Numbered from the stretch's first letter, positions 46,889-57,773 are shown. The stretch: DNA of 64,000 bases from Deltaproteobacteria bacterium (GCA_002869015.1 PKTT01000039.1:19639-83638); one strand, 5' to 3'. The notes: generated by a model not told the origin, from the sequence alone. Numbers and translations are program-made.

Positions 46889-49357
46889 CTATCCCTGCCG
46901 GTCAAGCGCCTCCCTCAGAGTAACCGCAAGCCTGCTTATCTCGCATGGCTTTTCTATGAAGGCTAGCGCCCCTCTAGAGATGAGCCCCTTTGCCCGCTCC
47001 TCCGACGAATAACCGCTTACGACTAGGACTTTGACGGAATCGTCTATCTTTTTCATCTCCTCAAAGCAACGTTCGCCGCCAATGCGCGGTACGCCAAGAT
47101 CCAGGAGCACCAAGGAGATTGAATCTTTATCCTCCCTAAACGCCTCCAAGGCGCCCTCCGTATCACCCTTGACCACTACATTATAGCCCAAGGTTTTTAG
47201 CGTGCTTTTATAGACCTCACGAGCACCGACCTCATCCTCCACAACGAGGAGGGTCTCGCCCTTTCCTCTCGGCAGGGCCTCATTTATCTTTCTTGTGTGT
47301 TTGTGGTCTATATCCACCTTAATCTGCTCTTCACGAAGGTCAAATCGTCTTGCGGAAGGCAGGTAAAGATTGAAGGTGGTGCCGGAGCCCAGCTCGGACT
47401 CGCAGGTAATATGTCCATTGTGGCTCTTTATAATCCCATAAATCGTAGCCAAACCAAGGCCGGTGCCCTTTCCGAGAGGTTTCGTAGTGTAGAAGGGTTC
47501 GAATATATGGCCGCTTGTTTCCGAATCCATCCCGCAGCCGTTATCGGTGACCTTTATGTGGACATACTCGCCAGGTTTTACCCAGGAGATTCCCCTCAGC
47601 GCCTCATCATCCAGGATTACATTTTCTGTCTCAATCCTGACATATCCCTCATTGCCCTCGCCAATTGCATCACGGGCGTTTGTTGCAAGGTTAAGGAGGA
47701 CTTGCTGCAACTTGCCGCTGTGAGAAGCCGCGGGCCAGAGGTTCTTCGCCAGCTTCGTCTCAAGTCGCACTCCCTTTAGGAGCGTCCTCTCAAGCATATC
47801 CACTGTACGGGAAATCTCGACGTTGACGTTCAGCGCAGTGAGCTCATCCGCTTGGGATCGGCTAAATGAGAGCAGGTTTTTGACAAGCTCAGCGCCTCGA
47901 TTCACAGTATTTTCGATGCGCGAGAGATATTTTTCCACCCCCTCGCCGCCCGCCATCTCTCCGGCCTTTTCCGAGGCAAGCTCGGCAAACCCTGAGATTG
48001 TGTGGAGGATATTGTTGAAATCATGGGCTATGCCAGAAGCCAGCGTACCCACCGCCTCCATCTTCTGCGCCCTTGCAAGCTGCTCTTGCAGCTCACGGAG
48101 GAGCTTTGAGGAGGCTTTACGCTCCGTGTCGTCATTTAAGGTCATGCCAACCACTGACTCAGTCATTGGGAAGGTGGTATAGGAAAAATACTTCCTCGAC
48201 GCGGGCGCGTAACCCTCTCCCGACTCCAGCACCCCCTCCTCAAGGGTATGCTCGGCAAGCTTTGTAAAATCAACTCCCTCCAGGATGAAATCACTCTTAA
48301 GGCGATGCCCCAAGAGTTGCCACTTTCCTATACCGGAGTGCCTCTCAAAGGCGGGATTTACATCTATAAATGTAAATACCCCTGCGCCCTCATGCCTAAG
48401 CAACGCGCTACCGACTGGCATCTCCAAAAAGAGCGAAGAATATCGGACCCTTATCGCTGCAAGCTCATCCTCTACAGCCCTGCGCTCCGAGAGAGCGTTG
48501 AAAGCTTCGGAGAGGAGCCTCAGAGAGTTGATCTCACTATCATTCCACCCCCGGTACCAGCTGAAAGTAGCAAGGGCCATAAAACCTTTAAGCTCTTCGT
48601 CTGCTATAACCGGAACTGTTAAAATTGACTTAACGCCGATTCCAAGAAGCCGCTCCACCCAACGCATATCGGAGAGCTCTGCCTCGGCAAAGGATTTAAG
48701 TGATACAGCTTCACCCGCCTTTAACCTGGAGAACCAGCCGGGGAACTCTACAATTGGAACGCCGAGGAGCTTTGCCGCAGGCGCGGAAATCTCCGGGCGC
48801 TTCCACTCAAGCATGCAGTTAACTTGCCCCGCCTCCTCATCAAAGGAAAACCAGCTGCATTGGTCAACCCCCGCGTAGGTTCCGAGCCGCTCCATTGCGG
48901 AGCGAAAACCAGAGGCCAGCTCATCGGTGGGGGTATTTATAAAGGATGAGATCAACTCTGAAAACATGGAGTCGAAGCTGGCGCGGGACTGTATCTCTTC
49001 CTCTAGGCGTACTATGGAGGTTACGTCGCGAAGGGCCGCGACAATTACCTCATCGCCCTCACCGGTCGCACCGAGAGTTGCCGAGATCTCGAGCTCCATT
49101 GAAAGATTGTGGCGTGGATGGGAGCAGCGGCAGTTGTAATCACGATAGGGGGAAGATTCGTCGAAGAGGAGGAGGAGTTCTTTAGCGCAAGCATCGCATA
49201 TCACGCCTTTTAGTGGTTCCCCGACGACATCTTCAAGGGGAATATCCAAAAGCTTAACGGCGTGTTTATTAGCGAAGATCACAACACCTTCGCTATCTAT
49301 TGCGATGGCGGCATGGGGAAGGTGCTGCCCCACTACCCTCCTGATGTCTGGAAACAT
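46889..49357 (-). CDS. Hybrid sensor histidine kinase (PAS, GAF-like, PAS, HisKA, HATPase, receiver)
   Basis: GIAHDFNNILHTISGFAELA (H box), DNGCGMD, GTGLGLATIYGI, receiver SLVLLDLGVPRIGGE...VLVVSGYSSEE...FIEKPCEI. Confidence 0.95.
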   Translation of the reverse strand: MFPDIRRVVGQHLPHAAIAIDSEGVVIFANKHAVKLLDIPLEDVVGEPLKGVICDACAKELLLLFDESSPYRDYNCRCSHPRHNLSMELEISATLGATGEGDEVIVAALRDVTSIVRLEEEIQSRASFDSMFSELISSFINTPTDELASGFRSAMERLGTYAGVDQCSWFSFDEEAGQVNCMLEWKRPEISAPAAKLLGVPIVEFPGWFSRLKAGEAVSLKSFAEAELSDMRWVERLLGIGVKSILTVPVIADEELKGFMALATFSWYRGWNDSEINSLRLLSEAFNALSERRAVEDELAAIRVRYSSLFLEMPVGSALLRHEGAGVFTFIDVNPAFERHSGIGKWQLLGHRLKSDFILEGVDFTKLAEHTLEEGVLESGEGYAPASRKYFSYTTFPMTESVVGMTLNDDTERKASSKLLRELQEQLARAQKMEAVGTLASGIAHDFNNILHTISGFAELASEKAGEMAGGEGVEKYLSRIENTVNRGAELVKNLLSFSRSQADELTALNVNVEISRTVDMLERTLLKGVRLETKLAKNLWPAASHSGKLQQVLLNLATNARDAIGEGNEGYVRIETENVILDDEALRGISWVKPGEYVHIKVTDNGCGMDSETSGHIFEPFYTTKPLGKGTGLGLATIYGIIKSHNGHITCESELGSGTTFNLYLPSARRFDLREEQIKVDIDHKHTRKINEALPRGKGETLLVVEDEVGAREVYKSTLKTLGYNVVVKGDTEGALEAFREDKDSISLVLLDLGVPRIGGERCFEEMKKIDDSVKVLVVSGYSSEERAKGLISRGALAFIEKPCEISRLAVTLREALDRQG

Positions 49358-49465
49358 CCGCTCCTCGCTAAAAGTACAAAAATGTGCAAAATTCTTTTCA
49401 AGCCATTATAGTATAAAATTGGAAAATGACACCGCTTTTATCGACTAATATACAGGGAGTTAATT

Positions 49466-50296
49466 TTGAAAGCCTTGACTTTGTTACTCGCAGCACTCTT
49501 GACAATCCTTTCCGTAATGGCGTTTGGGGCTCCGGTGGAGATGAAAAACCTAGACGCAATGGCGGTCATGGTGCCGATAGGCAGCGAAAACGGAGTCGAA
49601 GTTGAGAGCGATTTTGAGGTACTTGATTCAAAAGGTAGCGTCGTAGCCCATATCTTCCCCTTTGAGCTTTATAAGAGATACTTCTGGTCACAGCCCCTCG
49701 ACCGCAAAGTCTACGACTCCATAACTGAGGGTATGGATATCAGAGAGGTTGAGCTGGCTAAAAAGCCTCATTGGGAGATACGCTATAAAGGTTGGGCCTG
49801 GAAGCTTCAGCAAAAACGCGAGCGGGTAAAAGAGCTGCTCGATAGGATCAACAACCTCTGGAACAGAAGTGAGACCATGCTGAGCGACCTTGACAACCTC
49901 GCCGAGGATATAAGCCCCTACAGCGTAACGGGCAATAAAGAGAGCGATTATGAAAGCGAAAGGGCCGACTACGAGTCGTTGAGGGATGAACTTGTCCGCC
50001 AGCAGGACAAGCTCACAGACCTCGTCACCTCCAATAGAAACGATGAGCGGCGCATTGAGCGCCAGCGCAAGAAGGTTGAGGAGATACAAGATGACCTCGA
50101 CGAACAACGCGATCTTGTGCGAGACCTTGAGATTGATCTGAGGGTTTTAGCGAGGGAGAAGAGTGATGCCCTTGAGCATACCCGCAACGTTATCGACAGC
50201 CTCAAAACCGAGGCCAAGGATATCAACTCGGAGCTCTGGAAGGCACTCTCCGCCCTTGAGATTTTGGACGCTCAAATGCAGCCCGCTGAAAAGTAA
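49466..50296 (+). CDS. Exported coiled-coil protein, unknown function
   Basis: Signal peptide and long charged heptad region (RDELVRQQDKLTDLVTSNRNDERRIERQRKKVEEIQDDLDEQRDLVRDLEIDLR). Confidence 0.65.
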   Translation: MKALTLLLAALLTILSVMAFGAPVEMKNLDAMAVMVPIGSENGVEVESDFEVLDSKGSVVAHIFPFELYKRYFWSQPLDRKVYDSITEGMDIREVELAKKPHWEIRYKGWAWKLQQKRERVKELLDRINNLWNRSETMLSDLDNLAEDISPYSVTGNKESDYESERADYESLRDELVRQQDKLTDLVTSNRNDERRIERQRKKVEEIQDDLDEQRDLVRDLEIDLRVLAREKSDALEHTRNVIDSLKTEAKDINSELWKALSALEILDAQMQPAEK

Positions 50297-50317
50297 TATC
50301 TAGAGTGAGGGGCTTGG

Positions 50318-50815
50318 ATGACCCATACGCTAACCATTAGAGAGGGCTATTTCCCAGGCCTCATAGCAGATACGCTAACGCTGCATATAGCATACTATTG
50401 TGATAAGTGGGGGTTCTCCCTGCCCTTCGAGGGTAAAGTCGCCAGGGAGCTTACAAACTTTTTCGAGCGCTATGAGGAGGGCCGGGACCTCTTTTTATCC
50501 CTTACGACCAGCGAGGGGGAAACCCTTGCGACTATAGCCATCGACGGCAGCGCTGCCGAAGAAAAGGGCGCTCACCTTAGATGGTTCATAGTTGGGGATG
50601 CCGCCAGGGGCAAGGGCTACGGCAGTGAGCTTTTGTCGCAGGCGATATCATTCTGCCGTGAAGAGGGCTACAGCGGCGTCTATCTTACCACCTTTAAAGG
50701 GCTAGACCCGGCGAAGCACCTCTATGAGAAGCACGGCTTTTCATTGAGGGAGGAGCGCGCTGTTGACCAGTGGCAGGGGGGCGTCGTCGAGCAGCTGTTT
50801 TTCCTTAAGCTCTAA
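50318..50815 (+). CDS. GNAT family N-acetyltransferase
   Basis: LRWFIVGDAARGKGYGSELLSQAISFCREEGYSGVYLTTFKGLDPAKHLYEKHGF. Confidence 0.9.
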   Translation: MTHTLTIREGYFPGLIADTLTLHIAYYCDKWGFSLPFEGKVARELTNFFERYEEGRDLFLSLTTSEGETLATIAIDGSAAEEKGAHLRWFIVGDAARGKGYGSELLSQAISFCREEGYSGVYLTTFKGLDPAKHLYEKHGFSLREERAVDQWQGGVVEQLFFLKL

Positions 50816-50836
50816 ATAAAAAAATACAAGGCAGAC

Positions 50837-50871
50837 AAAAAGGAGCCGACCCTATTGGGGCCGGCTCCTTT
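50837..50871. terminator. Intrinsic terminator between convergent genes
   Basis: AAAAAGGAGCCGacc...ggCCGGCTCCTTT. Confidence 0.7.
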
Positions 50872-50889
50872 ACTTTTCAATGGATATCC

Positions 50890-52113
50890 TTAAAGGTCTG
50901 TAAACTCGCTTACGCCCTCTGCCGAGTCGACGATATTAGATTCAGCAGCCTCATCCGCACCGCCTGGTAGGATCATGTTCAAAAGAACGCCGACGATTCC
51001 TGATAGGCCTATTCCGCCGAGCTGAAAGTTTTCGTACTCAAGGGTGACTCCGCCGATACCGATGATGAGGACGATTGCGATTATCGCTAGGTTGCGCGTC
51101 CGGTCGAGGTTGGGGCGGGCCGATACGAGCGTGCGTACGCCTATCGCGGCGATCATGCCGAAGAGAAGAATCATGATACCGCCCATGACAGGCACGGGGA
51201 TAGTCTTTAAAATAGCGCCGAGCTTACCGACAAAGGCCAGGATGATTGCTGCAATCGCCCCAATGGCCATCAGCTTTGGCTTGAAAACCTTTATTAGCGC
51301 GAGTGCTCCGGTAACCTCTGAATAAGTTGTGTTTGGAGGGCCACCGAAGAGCGCTGCTACTGAGGTGGCGAGGCCATCGGAGAACATCGTCCTGTGGAGG
51401 CCGGGCTTTGAGGCGTAGTCCTTGCCGGCAACCTTGCCCACTGCATAGATGTCGCCAATGTGTTCAATCATAGGTGCGATAGCCACGGGTATCATAAAGA
51501 GCATCGCCTCAACTTTGAACTCAGGCATTGTAAAAGCCGGCACTGAGAGCCATGCAGCATCCGCTATTGGTGTAAAATCGACTATACCGGCTAGGATGCC
51601 CGCAATATATCCTATTACTACGGCGCCGAGGATGGGGATGAGTTGCAGCATGCCGCTGGTGAATACTGAAATTACTACAGCGCTTCCAAGCGAAAGGAGC
51701 GCGAGCCACCAGATACCTTTTGACATGTCGACAGCTACGGGCGCCAGGGATAGGCCAATATTCATAATGACCGGGCCAACGACAACGGAGGGAAGATATT
51801 TTTTAATAAAGCCCGTGCCGCGCACTTTGATTAGGGCCGCCATCCCCATGTGAACAAAGCCAGCCGCAAATAGACCACCGAGGGCCACCGGAATCGACCA
51901 AAGCTCCACCGCCCCTGTAATTGGAGCTATGAAGGCGAATGAGGATGCCAGGAAGACCGGCACCTGCCGCTTTGTTATGAAGTAGAAGATAAGGGTGCCG
52001 ACACCCGCGGTAAAAAGCGCCACCGACGGATCGAGGCCCGTAAGGAGCGGAACGAGGGTCAACGCGCCAAAGGCGACGAAGAGCATCTGGCAACCTAAAA
52101 TCAAATCGCGCAT
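50890..52113 (-). CDS. uraA: Uracil/xanthine permease (NCS2, UraA-like)
   Basis: MLFVAFGALTLVPLLTGLDPSVALFTAGVGTLIF, GGPPNTTYSEVTGALALIKVF, PVPVMGGIMILLFGMIAAIG; adjacent to upp. Confidence 0.92.
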   Translation of the reverse strand: MRDLILGCQMLFVAFGALTLVPLLTGLDPSVALFTAGVGTLIFYFITKRQVPVFLASSFAFIAPITGAVELWSIPVALGGLFAAGFVHMGMAALIKVRGTGFIKKYLPSVVVGPVIMNIGLSLAPVAVDMSKGIWWLALLSLGSAVVISVFTSGMLQLIPILGAVVIGYIAGILAGIVDFTPIADAAWLSVPAFTMPEFKVEAMLFMIPVAIAPMIEHIGDIYAVGKVAGKDYASKPGLHRTMFSDGLATSVAALFGGPPNTTYSEVTGALALIKVFKPKLMAIGAIAAIILAFVGKLGAILKTIPVPVMGGIMILLFGMIAAIGVRTLVSARPNLDRTRNLAIIAIVLIIGIGGVTLEYENFQLGGIGLSGIVGVLLNMILPGGADEAAESNIVDSAEGVSEFTDL

Positions 52114-52188
52114 GTAACTTCCTCCTGTTGAGCTTTTATATAAATGACAAAAAAATAGCGGCGACCCCATAGGAGCCGCCGCCTTCAG

Positions 52189-52815
52189 TTATTTAGTACC
52201 GAAGAGCCTGTCGCCGGCGTCGCCTAGGCCGGGCAGTATGTACTTAACCTCGTTTAATTTATCGTCAAGGGCGGCGGCGAAAACGCGCACATCGGGATGG
52301 GCGTCCTCAACGCACTTGACCCCCTCGGGTGCCGCAACCATACAGATGGCGCGGATATCACGGCAGCCCGCCTTTTTTAGCAGGTCAACAGCGGCCACCA
52401 TCGAGTTGCCGGTGGCGAGCATCGGGTCGATTATCACCGCGAGGCGACTTTCCACATCGCTGGATAGCTTATGGTAGTAATAAACGGGCTCGGCGGTCTC
52501 CTCGTTTCTGTAAAGGCCTACAACATTGACCCTAGCGGAGGGTATGATATCCAAGACACCCTGTAGCATCCCTATCCCGGCCCTCAAAATCGGTACAACG
52601 GCGACCTTCTTGCCGGATAACTTTTCGACCTTTACCGGCCCGGCCCACCCCTTGACTGTGTAGGGTTCCAGCTCCATATCACGGAACGCCTCATAGGTGA
52701 GTAGGCTTGTAACCTCACGAGCCAAGTCACGAAACTTGGAGGTTGATGTGTCGTTGCGGCGTAAAAAGCCCAATTTGTGGCGAATGAGGGGATGGTCAAC
52801 GACTGTGAAACTCAA
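52189..52815 (-). CDS. upp: Uracil phosphoribosyltransferase
   Basis: [79 protein letters not shown]. Confidence 0.97.
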   Translation of the reverse strand: MSFTVVDHPLIRHKLGFLRRNDTSTSKFRDLAREVTSLLTYEAFRDMELEPYTVKGWAGPVKVEKLSGKKVAVVPILRAGIGMLQGVLDIIPSARVNVVGLYRNEETAEPVYYYHKLSSDVESRLAVIIDPMLATGNSMVAAVDLLKKAGCRDIRAICMVAAPEGVKCVEDAHPDVRVFAAALDDKLNEVKYILPGLGDAGDRLFGTK

Positions 52816-52885
52816 CTTGGCGCTCCTATCGGGTGGGTTTTAAAGACGCTGGAAATACTATCATATTGGGGCTTCGCATCAAAGA

Positions 52886-53794
52886 TTATCGAACACCCCT
52901 TACCGCATCTATGGAGTACAAAAAGAGCCCCGCCCAGATAAAGCCGAAGGATACGCCATGCGCTTTTGCGAAAGGCTCTCCGAAGGCGAAAACGGCAAGC
53001 GCGAGGTGAAGCGTAGGGGTGATGTACAGGAGGAAGCCTACCGTTGCGTAGCGAAGCCTCGCCGTGCACGCGCCAAAGAGCAGCAGGGGCACCGTGGTGA
53101 CGAGGCCGGAGAGGGCCAGCAGCCCACCATCATGCCCTGATGCCAAGAAAGCGCCGCTGCCATCAATTTCAATGAAAAGAATGTATCCCAACGCGAAGGG
53201 CATCAGCAACAATGCCTCTACCGTAAGACCTGGCAGCGCCTTGACCGAGGGGTTAAGCTTTCTGACAAGACCATATACGCCAAAGGAGAAGGCTAGGGCT
53301 AGGCTGGCAAGGGGAACTGAGCCTGTCGACCAAGCCAATATGGAGACACCTGCCGCCGCCAGCGCAATCGCTACCGTCTGCGCCTTGGATAGCCGCTCCT
53401 TAAGGAAGAGCGCGCCCAAGAGCACGTTGACCAGCGGATTGATGTAGTAGCCGAGGCTGGCCTGGGAGACTCGCCCAGCCTCAACCGCCCAGATAAAGAC
53501 AAGCCAATTCAAGGAGAGGAGGATTGCGCAAAAGGTCAGCGCGGCCACCTTTCGAGGCGAAAAAATGATTTCCCGCACAGCTTTAAAGCCGCCTAAAAAT
53601 AGAAGAAGGATGGCAAGGGTAGCCACAGACCAGACTATGCGGTGGCTTAAGACTTCAAGGGGCGAAATGTGGGAGATAGCCTTGAAATAAAGGGGAAAGA
53701 CACCCCATAGGACATACGCGGAGACGCCGCAAGCCACACCTTTTCGGGCTTCGCTTACCCCGCTATCACTAAAATGTTGCTCACTACGCTCCAT
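52886..53794 (-). CDS. RarD-type EamA transporter
   Basis: GVACGVSAYVLWGVFPLYFKAISHISPLEVLSHRIVWS, LGYYINPLVNVLLGALFLKERLSKAQ. Confidence 0.9.
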   Translation of the reverse strand: MERSEQHFSDSGVSEARKGVACGVSAYVLWGVFPLYFKAISHISPLEVLSHRIVWSVATLAILLLFLGGFKAVREIIFSPRKVAALTFCAILLSLNWLVFIWAVEAGRVSQASLGYYINPLVNVLLGALFLKERLSKAQTVAIALAAAGVSILAWSTGSVPLASLALAFSFGVYGLVRKLNPSVKALPGLTVEALLLMPFALGYILFIEIDGSGAFLASGHDGGLLALSGLVTTVPLLLFGACTARLRYATVGFLLYITPTLHLALAVFAFGEPFAKAHGVSFGFIWAGLFLYSIDAVRGVR

Positions 53795-53890
53795 CCACTC
53801 CCTCTCAAAAGCCAGGCATAAGCCTCGGAGAGGGGATAATGCTCCTCACATCGAGCAACTTCAATCGATTTATTGAGATACTGCTTTCAT

Positions 53891-54985
53891 TCACTCCAAC
53901 GTTACCGAGCCATCGGGGTTGAAATTAACTATGCCGTTATAATAACCGCCCTCAATCCCCAGGAATTCCAACTCGAAATAAGCCACAGAGGCAAGGTTGC
54001 CAGCGTTACAGTAAAGTATGACGCTGGAGTAGCTTTTGAGCATATCGACATGGTCCTCAAGCTCTACGTCGCTTATGTTAACCGCCCCTTCAATATGCCC
54101 GGCCTCATACTCCTCAGGCGGCCTCACGTCTACTATGAGTACATCCGGTGGCTTTTTATCTAGTATTCTCTGGAACTCAGCTTTACGTATCTCACCCTTG
54201 AATTTTGGCGCGGCCTCATGAACCAGGGCATCAACGGTAATTTTAGGATTCATCATGATAAAAGCGCGGGAGGAACGCTCCTTCCAGCCGGGCCAGCCCT
54301 CTGCATAAATAAATGTATTTTTATAGCCCAGCGCCCTCGCCGCCGCCGCTGATTTATGGGAGAGGTCGCACTTATACCCACCGCAAAAGAAGATAAGCTC
54401 AACACGCTTATCAATTGGCAATATCCCCTTAAGCTCCTCAAAGAAGTTGAGCGGTATGTTGACGGCGCCTGGTATAGTCCCAGCCATGTACTTAACAGGA
54501 GAGCGCGAATCTATGACCACCCCGGCGAGGCGCGGGTCGTCAATGAGACTTTCTATATAGAGCGCCTCCACCCAGGGGCTATGGCCAGCCTCCTTCCATC
54601 CGGGGAACCCCCCGGTAAATATAGAGACGTCAGTGAACCCCTCCTCTATAGCCAGCTTGGCCGCTTTACCGGAGAGGTCGCAGCTTTTACCGTCGCAGTA
54701 AAAGATAAGGGGAGTAGAAAGGTCACGTGGGAGCTTTTCAAGCTCATCTTCCATCATCTCATATGGAAGTGAGGCTGCCCATGGCAGATGCCCAGCAACA
54801 AACTTTGACTCCGCGCGAGAATCGTAGAGCCGATAACCACCCTCCTCCGGCGTCTTCGACACCAACTGCTCCATCGCCTCAATTGAAAGGGAGGCGGGCT
54901 GATCCGCCAAAACATAGGCTGGCGCGAGGAAAGCCACTGCCAGTAAAATCAAAAAAAGTCTATACGCTCTCATATGGAGCTCCAT
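53891..54985 (-). CDS. Exported triple rhodanese-domain protein
   Basis: Three rhodanese units with loops YCDGKSCDLS, FCGGYKCDLS and YCNAGNLAS; signal peptide. Confidence 0.88.
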   Translation of the reverse strand: MELHMRAYRLFLILLAVAFLAPAYVLADQPASLSIEAMEQLVSKTPEEGGYRLYDSRAESKFVAGHLPWAASLPYEMMEDELEKLPRDLSTPLIFYCDGKSCDLSGKAAKLAIEEGFTDVSIFTGGFPGWKEAGHSPWVEALYIESLIDDPRLAGVVIDSRSPVKYMAGTIPGAVNIPLNFFEELKGILPIDKRVELIFFCGGYKCDLSHKSAAAARALGYKNTFIYAEGWPGWKERSSRAFIMMNPKITVDALVHEAAPKFKGEIRKAEFQRILDKKPPDVLIVDVRPPEEYEAGHIEGAVNISDVELEDHVDMLKSYSSVILYCNAGNLASVAYFELEFLGIEGGYYNGIVNFNPDGSVTLE

Positions 54986-55260
54986 TTCAGGATTTAAAGT
55001 GCCACAACCATGTGGTGGGGTTCAAATTCAAGCAATATAAAATCATACCATTTACACGGCATTCTGTTACGTAACAAACGATGTTTTCACAATTTTTTTA
55101 AGGTTAAGTATTTAATTTTACCCGTATATAATAAAGTATATTTTCAGCTTTCCTGAGTGCGTAGGCCGCATAGCCTCTTGCACATTGTCGACCTCATGCT
55201 AAAATATTGTTATGTGTTGCACCTTTTCTCCACCTCAATAAATTCCAAAGGAGGGATAAG

Positions 55261-55605
55261 GTGAGTTTTTGGGGCTTTTTTAAAAGGGATTTATCCGAAA
55301 AACAGGGGTGCCTTCTTTGCGGAACATGCTGCAAAGCCTTCGGTGGGCATCTTCGTGCCTCAAGGAACGATATAAAGAGGTGGCAAGGCGAAGAGAGAGA
55401 GGACATACTCCGCCATGTAAACCGCCTAGGCTGGCTCTGGGTGAACCCAAACACCGGCTCGCTTCTCTCTGAATGCCCCTTTATAACCGAAGATGGCGAG
55501 GACCGTTTTATCTGCGCAATTCACGAGACAAAGCCTGAAATATGCCGTGCTTACCCCACTCTGGCCCACGAGAAGCGTTGCGCCGCGGGAATAGTCTTCA
55601 ACTGA
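55261..55605 (+). CDS. YkgJ-type cysteine-cluster protein
   Basis: CLLCGTCCKAFGG...CPFI...FICAIHETKPEICRAYP; GTG start after AAAGGAGGGATAAG. Confidence 0.85.
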   Translation: MSFWGFFKRDLSEKQGCLLCGTCCKAFGGHLRASRNDIKRWQGEEREDILRHVNRLGWLWVNPNTGSLLSECPFITEDGEDRFICAIHETKPEICRAYPTLAHEKRCAAGIVFN

Positions 55606-55690
55606 CAAAAAGATTGCCCCTTTATGGCATCCGTGTTAGACCTTCCTACTATTGTATACATTTTTGAACTCGATCTGATGGAGAATGCCA

Positions 55691-56074
55691 ATGCAGTGGA
55701 AGAGGCACAGCCGCCTTCTCTTCGCCTTCGTTATAGGAGTCTTCGCCGGTATCAGCCTTAACACCGCTATATACCCTGCGGTTATCTCATCGCGTCTGGG
55801 CGGAGATTCAATGGGAGTTCTCGCCTATACAGATCCATTTACCCCCTACATCTCAATATTCTGGGGCATCGGAGCTGCAGCCCTTGGCTGGTATGGCGGT
55901 GGCAAGATGGGCATGTCGATTCTTGGCATCTGCGGTTTTGTAACTGGCCTTTTTCTCGGCCTTGCAGTGCTTCATCTAAAACCGATTGACACGGCCTTGG
56001 GAACTATAATAGCCACTACCTATGGCGTAGTCGGGGGATATATTCTCGGAAAAATCTGGCCTGCCAACGCCTGA
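55691..56074 (+). CDS. Integral membrane protein, unknown function
   Basis: Four hydrophobic segments; ATG at 55691 after GGAG. Confidence 0.6.
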   Translation: MQWKRHSRLLFAFVIGVFAGISLNTAIYPAVISSRLGGDSMGVLAYTDPFTPYISIFWGIGAAALGWYGGGKMGMSILGICGFVTGLFLGLAVLHLKPIDTALGTIIATTYGVVGGYILGKIWPANA

Positions 56075-56094
56075 CGTAAAGTTTTTGTTAAACC

Positions 56095-56127
56095 AAAAAG
56101 CGGAGCCCGCCCGGTTCCGCTTTTTTC
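56095..56127. terminator. Intrinsic terminator
   Basis: AAAAAGCGGA...TCCGCTTTTTT. Confidence 0.75.
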
Positions 56128-56179
56128 ATCTTGTTTGTTATACTTTCCGTTATCGACAACCCGTAGAAAGGGATTCAAG

Positions 56180-56458
56180 ATGAGAATAAAGGCCATAACA
56201 ATTCTTCTGGTAGCACTTTTGGCAGCCCCCACCGCTTTTTGCCTGGACTCCGGCAAGGTGCGGTCGATAAAGAGGGCAAAATCCCTAAGCGATCTTTCCA
56301 AAGAGGCGGACGACATCGCAAAGGATATGGCGGCAACGACCCCAGCCGATGCTGAAGAGGCGCTGCTCCTGGCTACAGAGATGCAGGCGTATCTCTCCTA
56401 CATAATAGCCCGGCAAAATGAATTGATCGGTGAAAAGTTGGACGCGCTGGCCCCCTGA
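56180..56458 (+). CDS. Small exported protein, unknown function
   Basis: MRIKAITILLVALLAAPTAFCLDSGKVRSIKRAKSLSDLSKEADDIAKDMAAT...; signal peptide. Confidence 0.6.
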   Translation: MRIKAITILLVALLAAPTAFCLDSGKVRSIKRAKSLSDLSKEADDIAKDMAATTPADAEEALLLATEMQAYLSYIIARQNELIGEKLDALAP

Positions 56459-56559
56459 AATCCACAGACACTTTCGGGGAGACATTTTTTTGTGTATAAA
56501 ACCAGCTTCACGCTGTGTGAACCAAGCAGAATCAGTTGCTTCAAACAGGTAGGTAATTT

Positions 56560-57561
56560 ATGTCAAAAGTACGCAGTCAAATCCTTTCTATAGCGGCGAA
56601 CTCCGGCGATGTGGTCGTAACCAACGACGACCTTGCCAAAGTGATCGATACCAACGACGAGTGGATAGTAAAGCGCACCGGCATACGAGAGCGCCGGTAT
56701 ATTGAAGATGGCACTTACTGGTCGGATATGGTAATGCCCGCTGTCGAAAAAGCGCTGGATGACGCCAAGACAAAACCCGAAGAGATAGGCCTCATTGTTA
56801 CAGGCACCCTGACGGGCGACCTTGAAATGCCCTCCGCCGCCGGGCTCATACAGGCAAGGCTCGGCGTGATGGGAGCCGGCGCTTTCAACCTCCAGGCGGC
56901 TTGCTCGGGCTTTCTCTATAGCGTTACGGTGGCAGACCGTTTTATCCGCTGCGAGCCAGACCTGAAGGTGCTGGTCGTCGGCGGAGACGCCGTGTCGAGG
57001 ATCATGGATAAGATGGATCGCTCAACAGCGGTGCTATTCGGCGACGGGGGCGGCGCGGCTGTCATGGGTGCAAACACCTCAGGAGATGGGCGCGGCATCC
57101 TCTCCAGCCGTATCTACTCCTCCGGCGAACACGGCGCCATGCTCTACCTCTCCGCCGACAACGGCGCAGATATCAAGTATGGTTATAGAAAACCCGGAGA
57201 GGAGATGCCCCCTCGCACTGTTCAAATGCGCGGTAACGAGGTCTTCAAAATAGCCGTTCACTCAATGGAGAGGGCCAGCATAGAGGTTCTTGAAGAGGCT
57301 GGAATAGACAAGGACGATATTGATGTCATAGTCCCCCACCAGGCGAACATCAGGATCATCCAGACCTTAGCCTCACGCCTTGGCGTTGACATGGAGCGCG
57401 TTTATGTAAATGTCGACCGCTTCGGCAACACCTCCGCAGGTACCATCCCCCTTGCCCTTACGGAAGCTGTCGAGCAGGGTATGGTAAAAGAGGGCTCCAC
57501 CGTTCTCATGCCTGTATTCGGCGGCGGCCTAACCTGGGGCGTAACTCTTATGAAGTGGTAG
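56560..57561 (+). CDS. fabH: 3-oxoacyl-[ACP] synthase III
   Basis: DTNDEWIVKRTGIRERRY, FNLQAACSGFLYSVTVADRFI, VPHQANIRIIQTLASRLG, NVDRFGNTSAGTIPLALTEA, FGGGLTWGVTLMKW. Confidence 0.97.
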   Translation: MSKVRSQILSIAANSGDVVVTNDDLAKVIDTNDEWIVKRTGIRERRYIEDGTYWSDMVMPAVEKALDDAKTKPEEIGLIVTGTLTGDLEMPSAAGLIQARLGVMGAGAFNLQAACSGFLYSVTVADRFIRCEPDLKVLVVGGDAVSRIMDKMDRSTAVLFGDGGGAAVMGANTSGDGRGILSSRIYSSGEHGAMLYLSADNGADIKYGYRKPGEEMPPRTVQMRGNEVFKIAVHSMERASIEVLEEAGIDKDDIDVIVPHQANIRIIQTLASRLGVDMERVYVNVDRFGNTSAGTIPLALTEAVEQGMVKEGSTVLMPVFGGGLTWGVTLMKW

Positions 57562-57585
57562 AGTTATAAAATTCCAAAATCTAAA

Positions 57586-57610
57586 GAGCGCCCTAAGGGC
57601 GCTTTTTTTA
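57586..57610 (+). terminator. Intrinsic terminator
   Basis: AGCGCCC-TAA-GGGCGCTTTTTTT after fabH. Confidence 0.85.
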
Positions 57611-57773
57611 TTTTCCACAAGCGCCAACTTCCATGGCCGTGGTTTTGCACCGGAAAGGCGGAATTAACTTTTGGTAATACCTTTCAGCATCTGGGGGAGT
57701 CTGTAGTAATATAGACTGTGTTTAGTTAATCTTTTTCGGCAGGAACTTTTCCTCACCGCGAAAGGCTTTCCTC

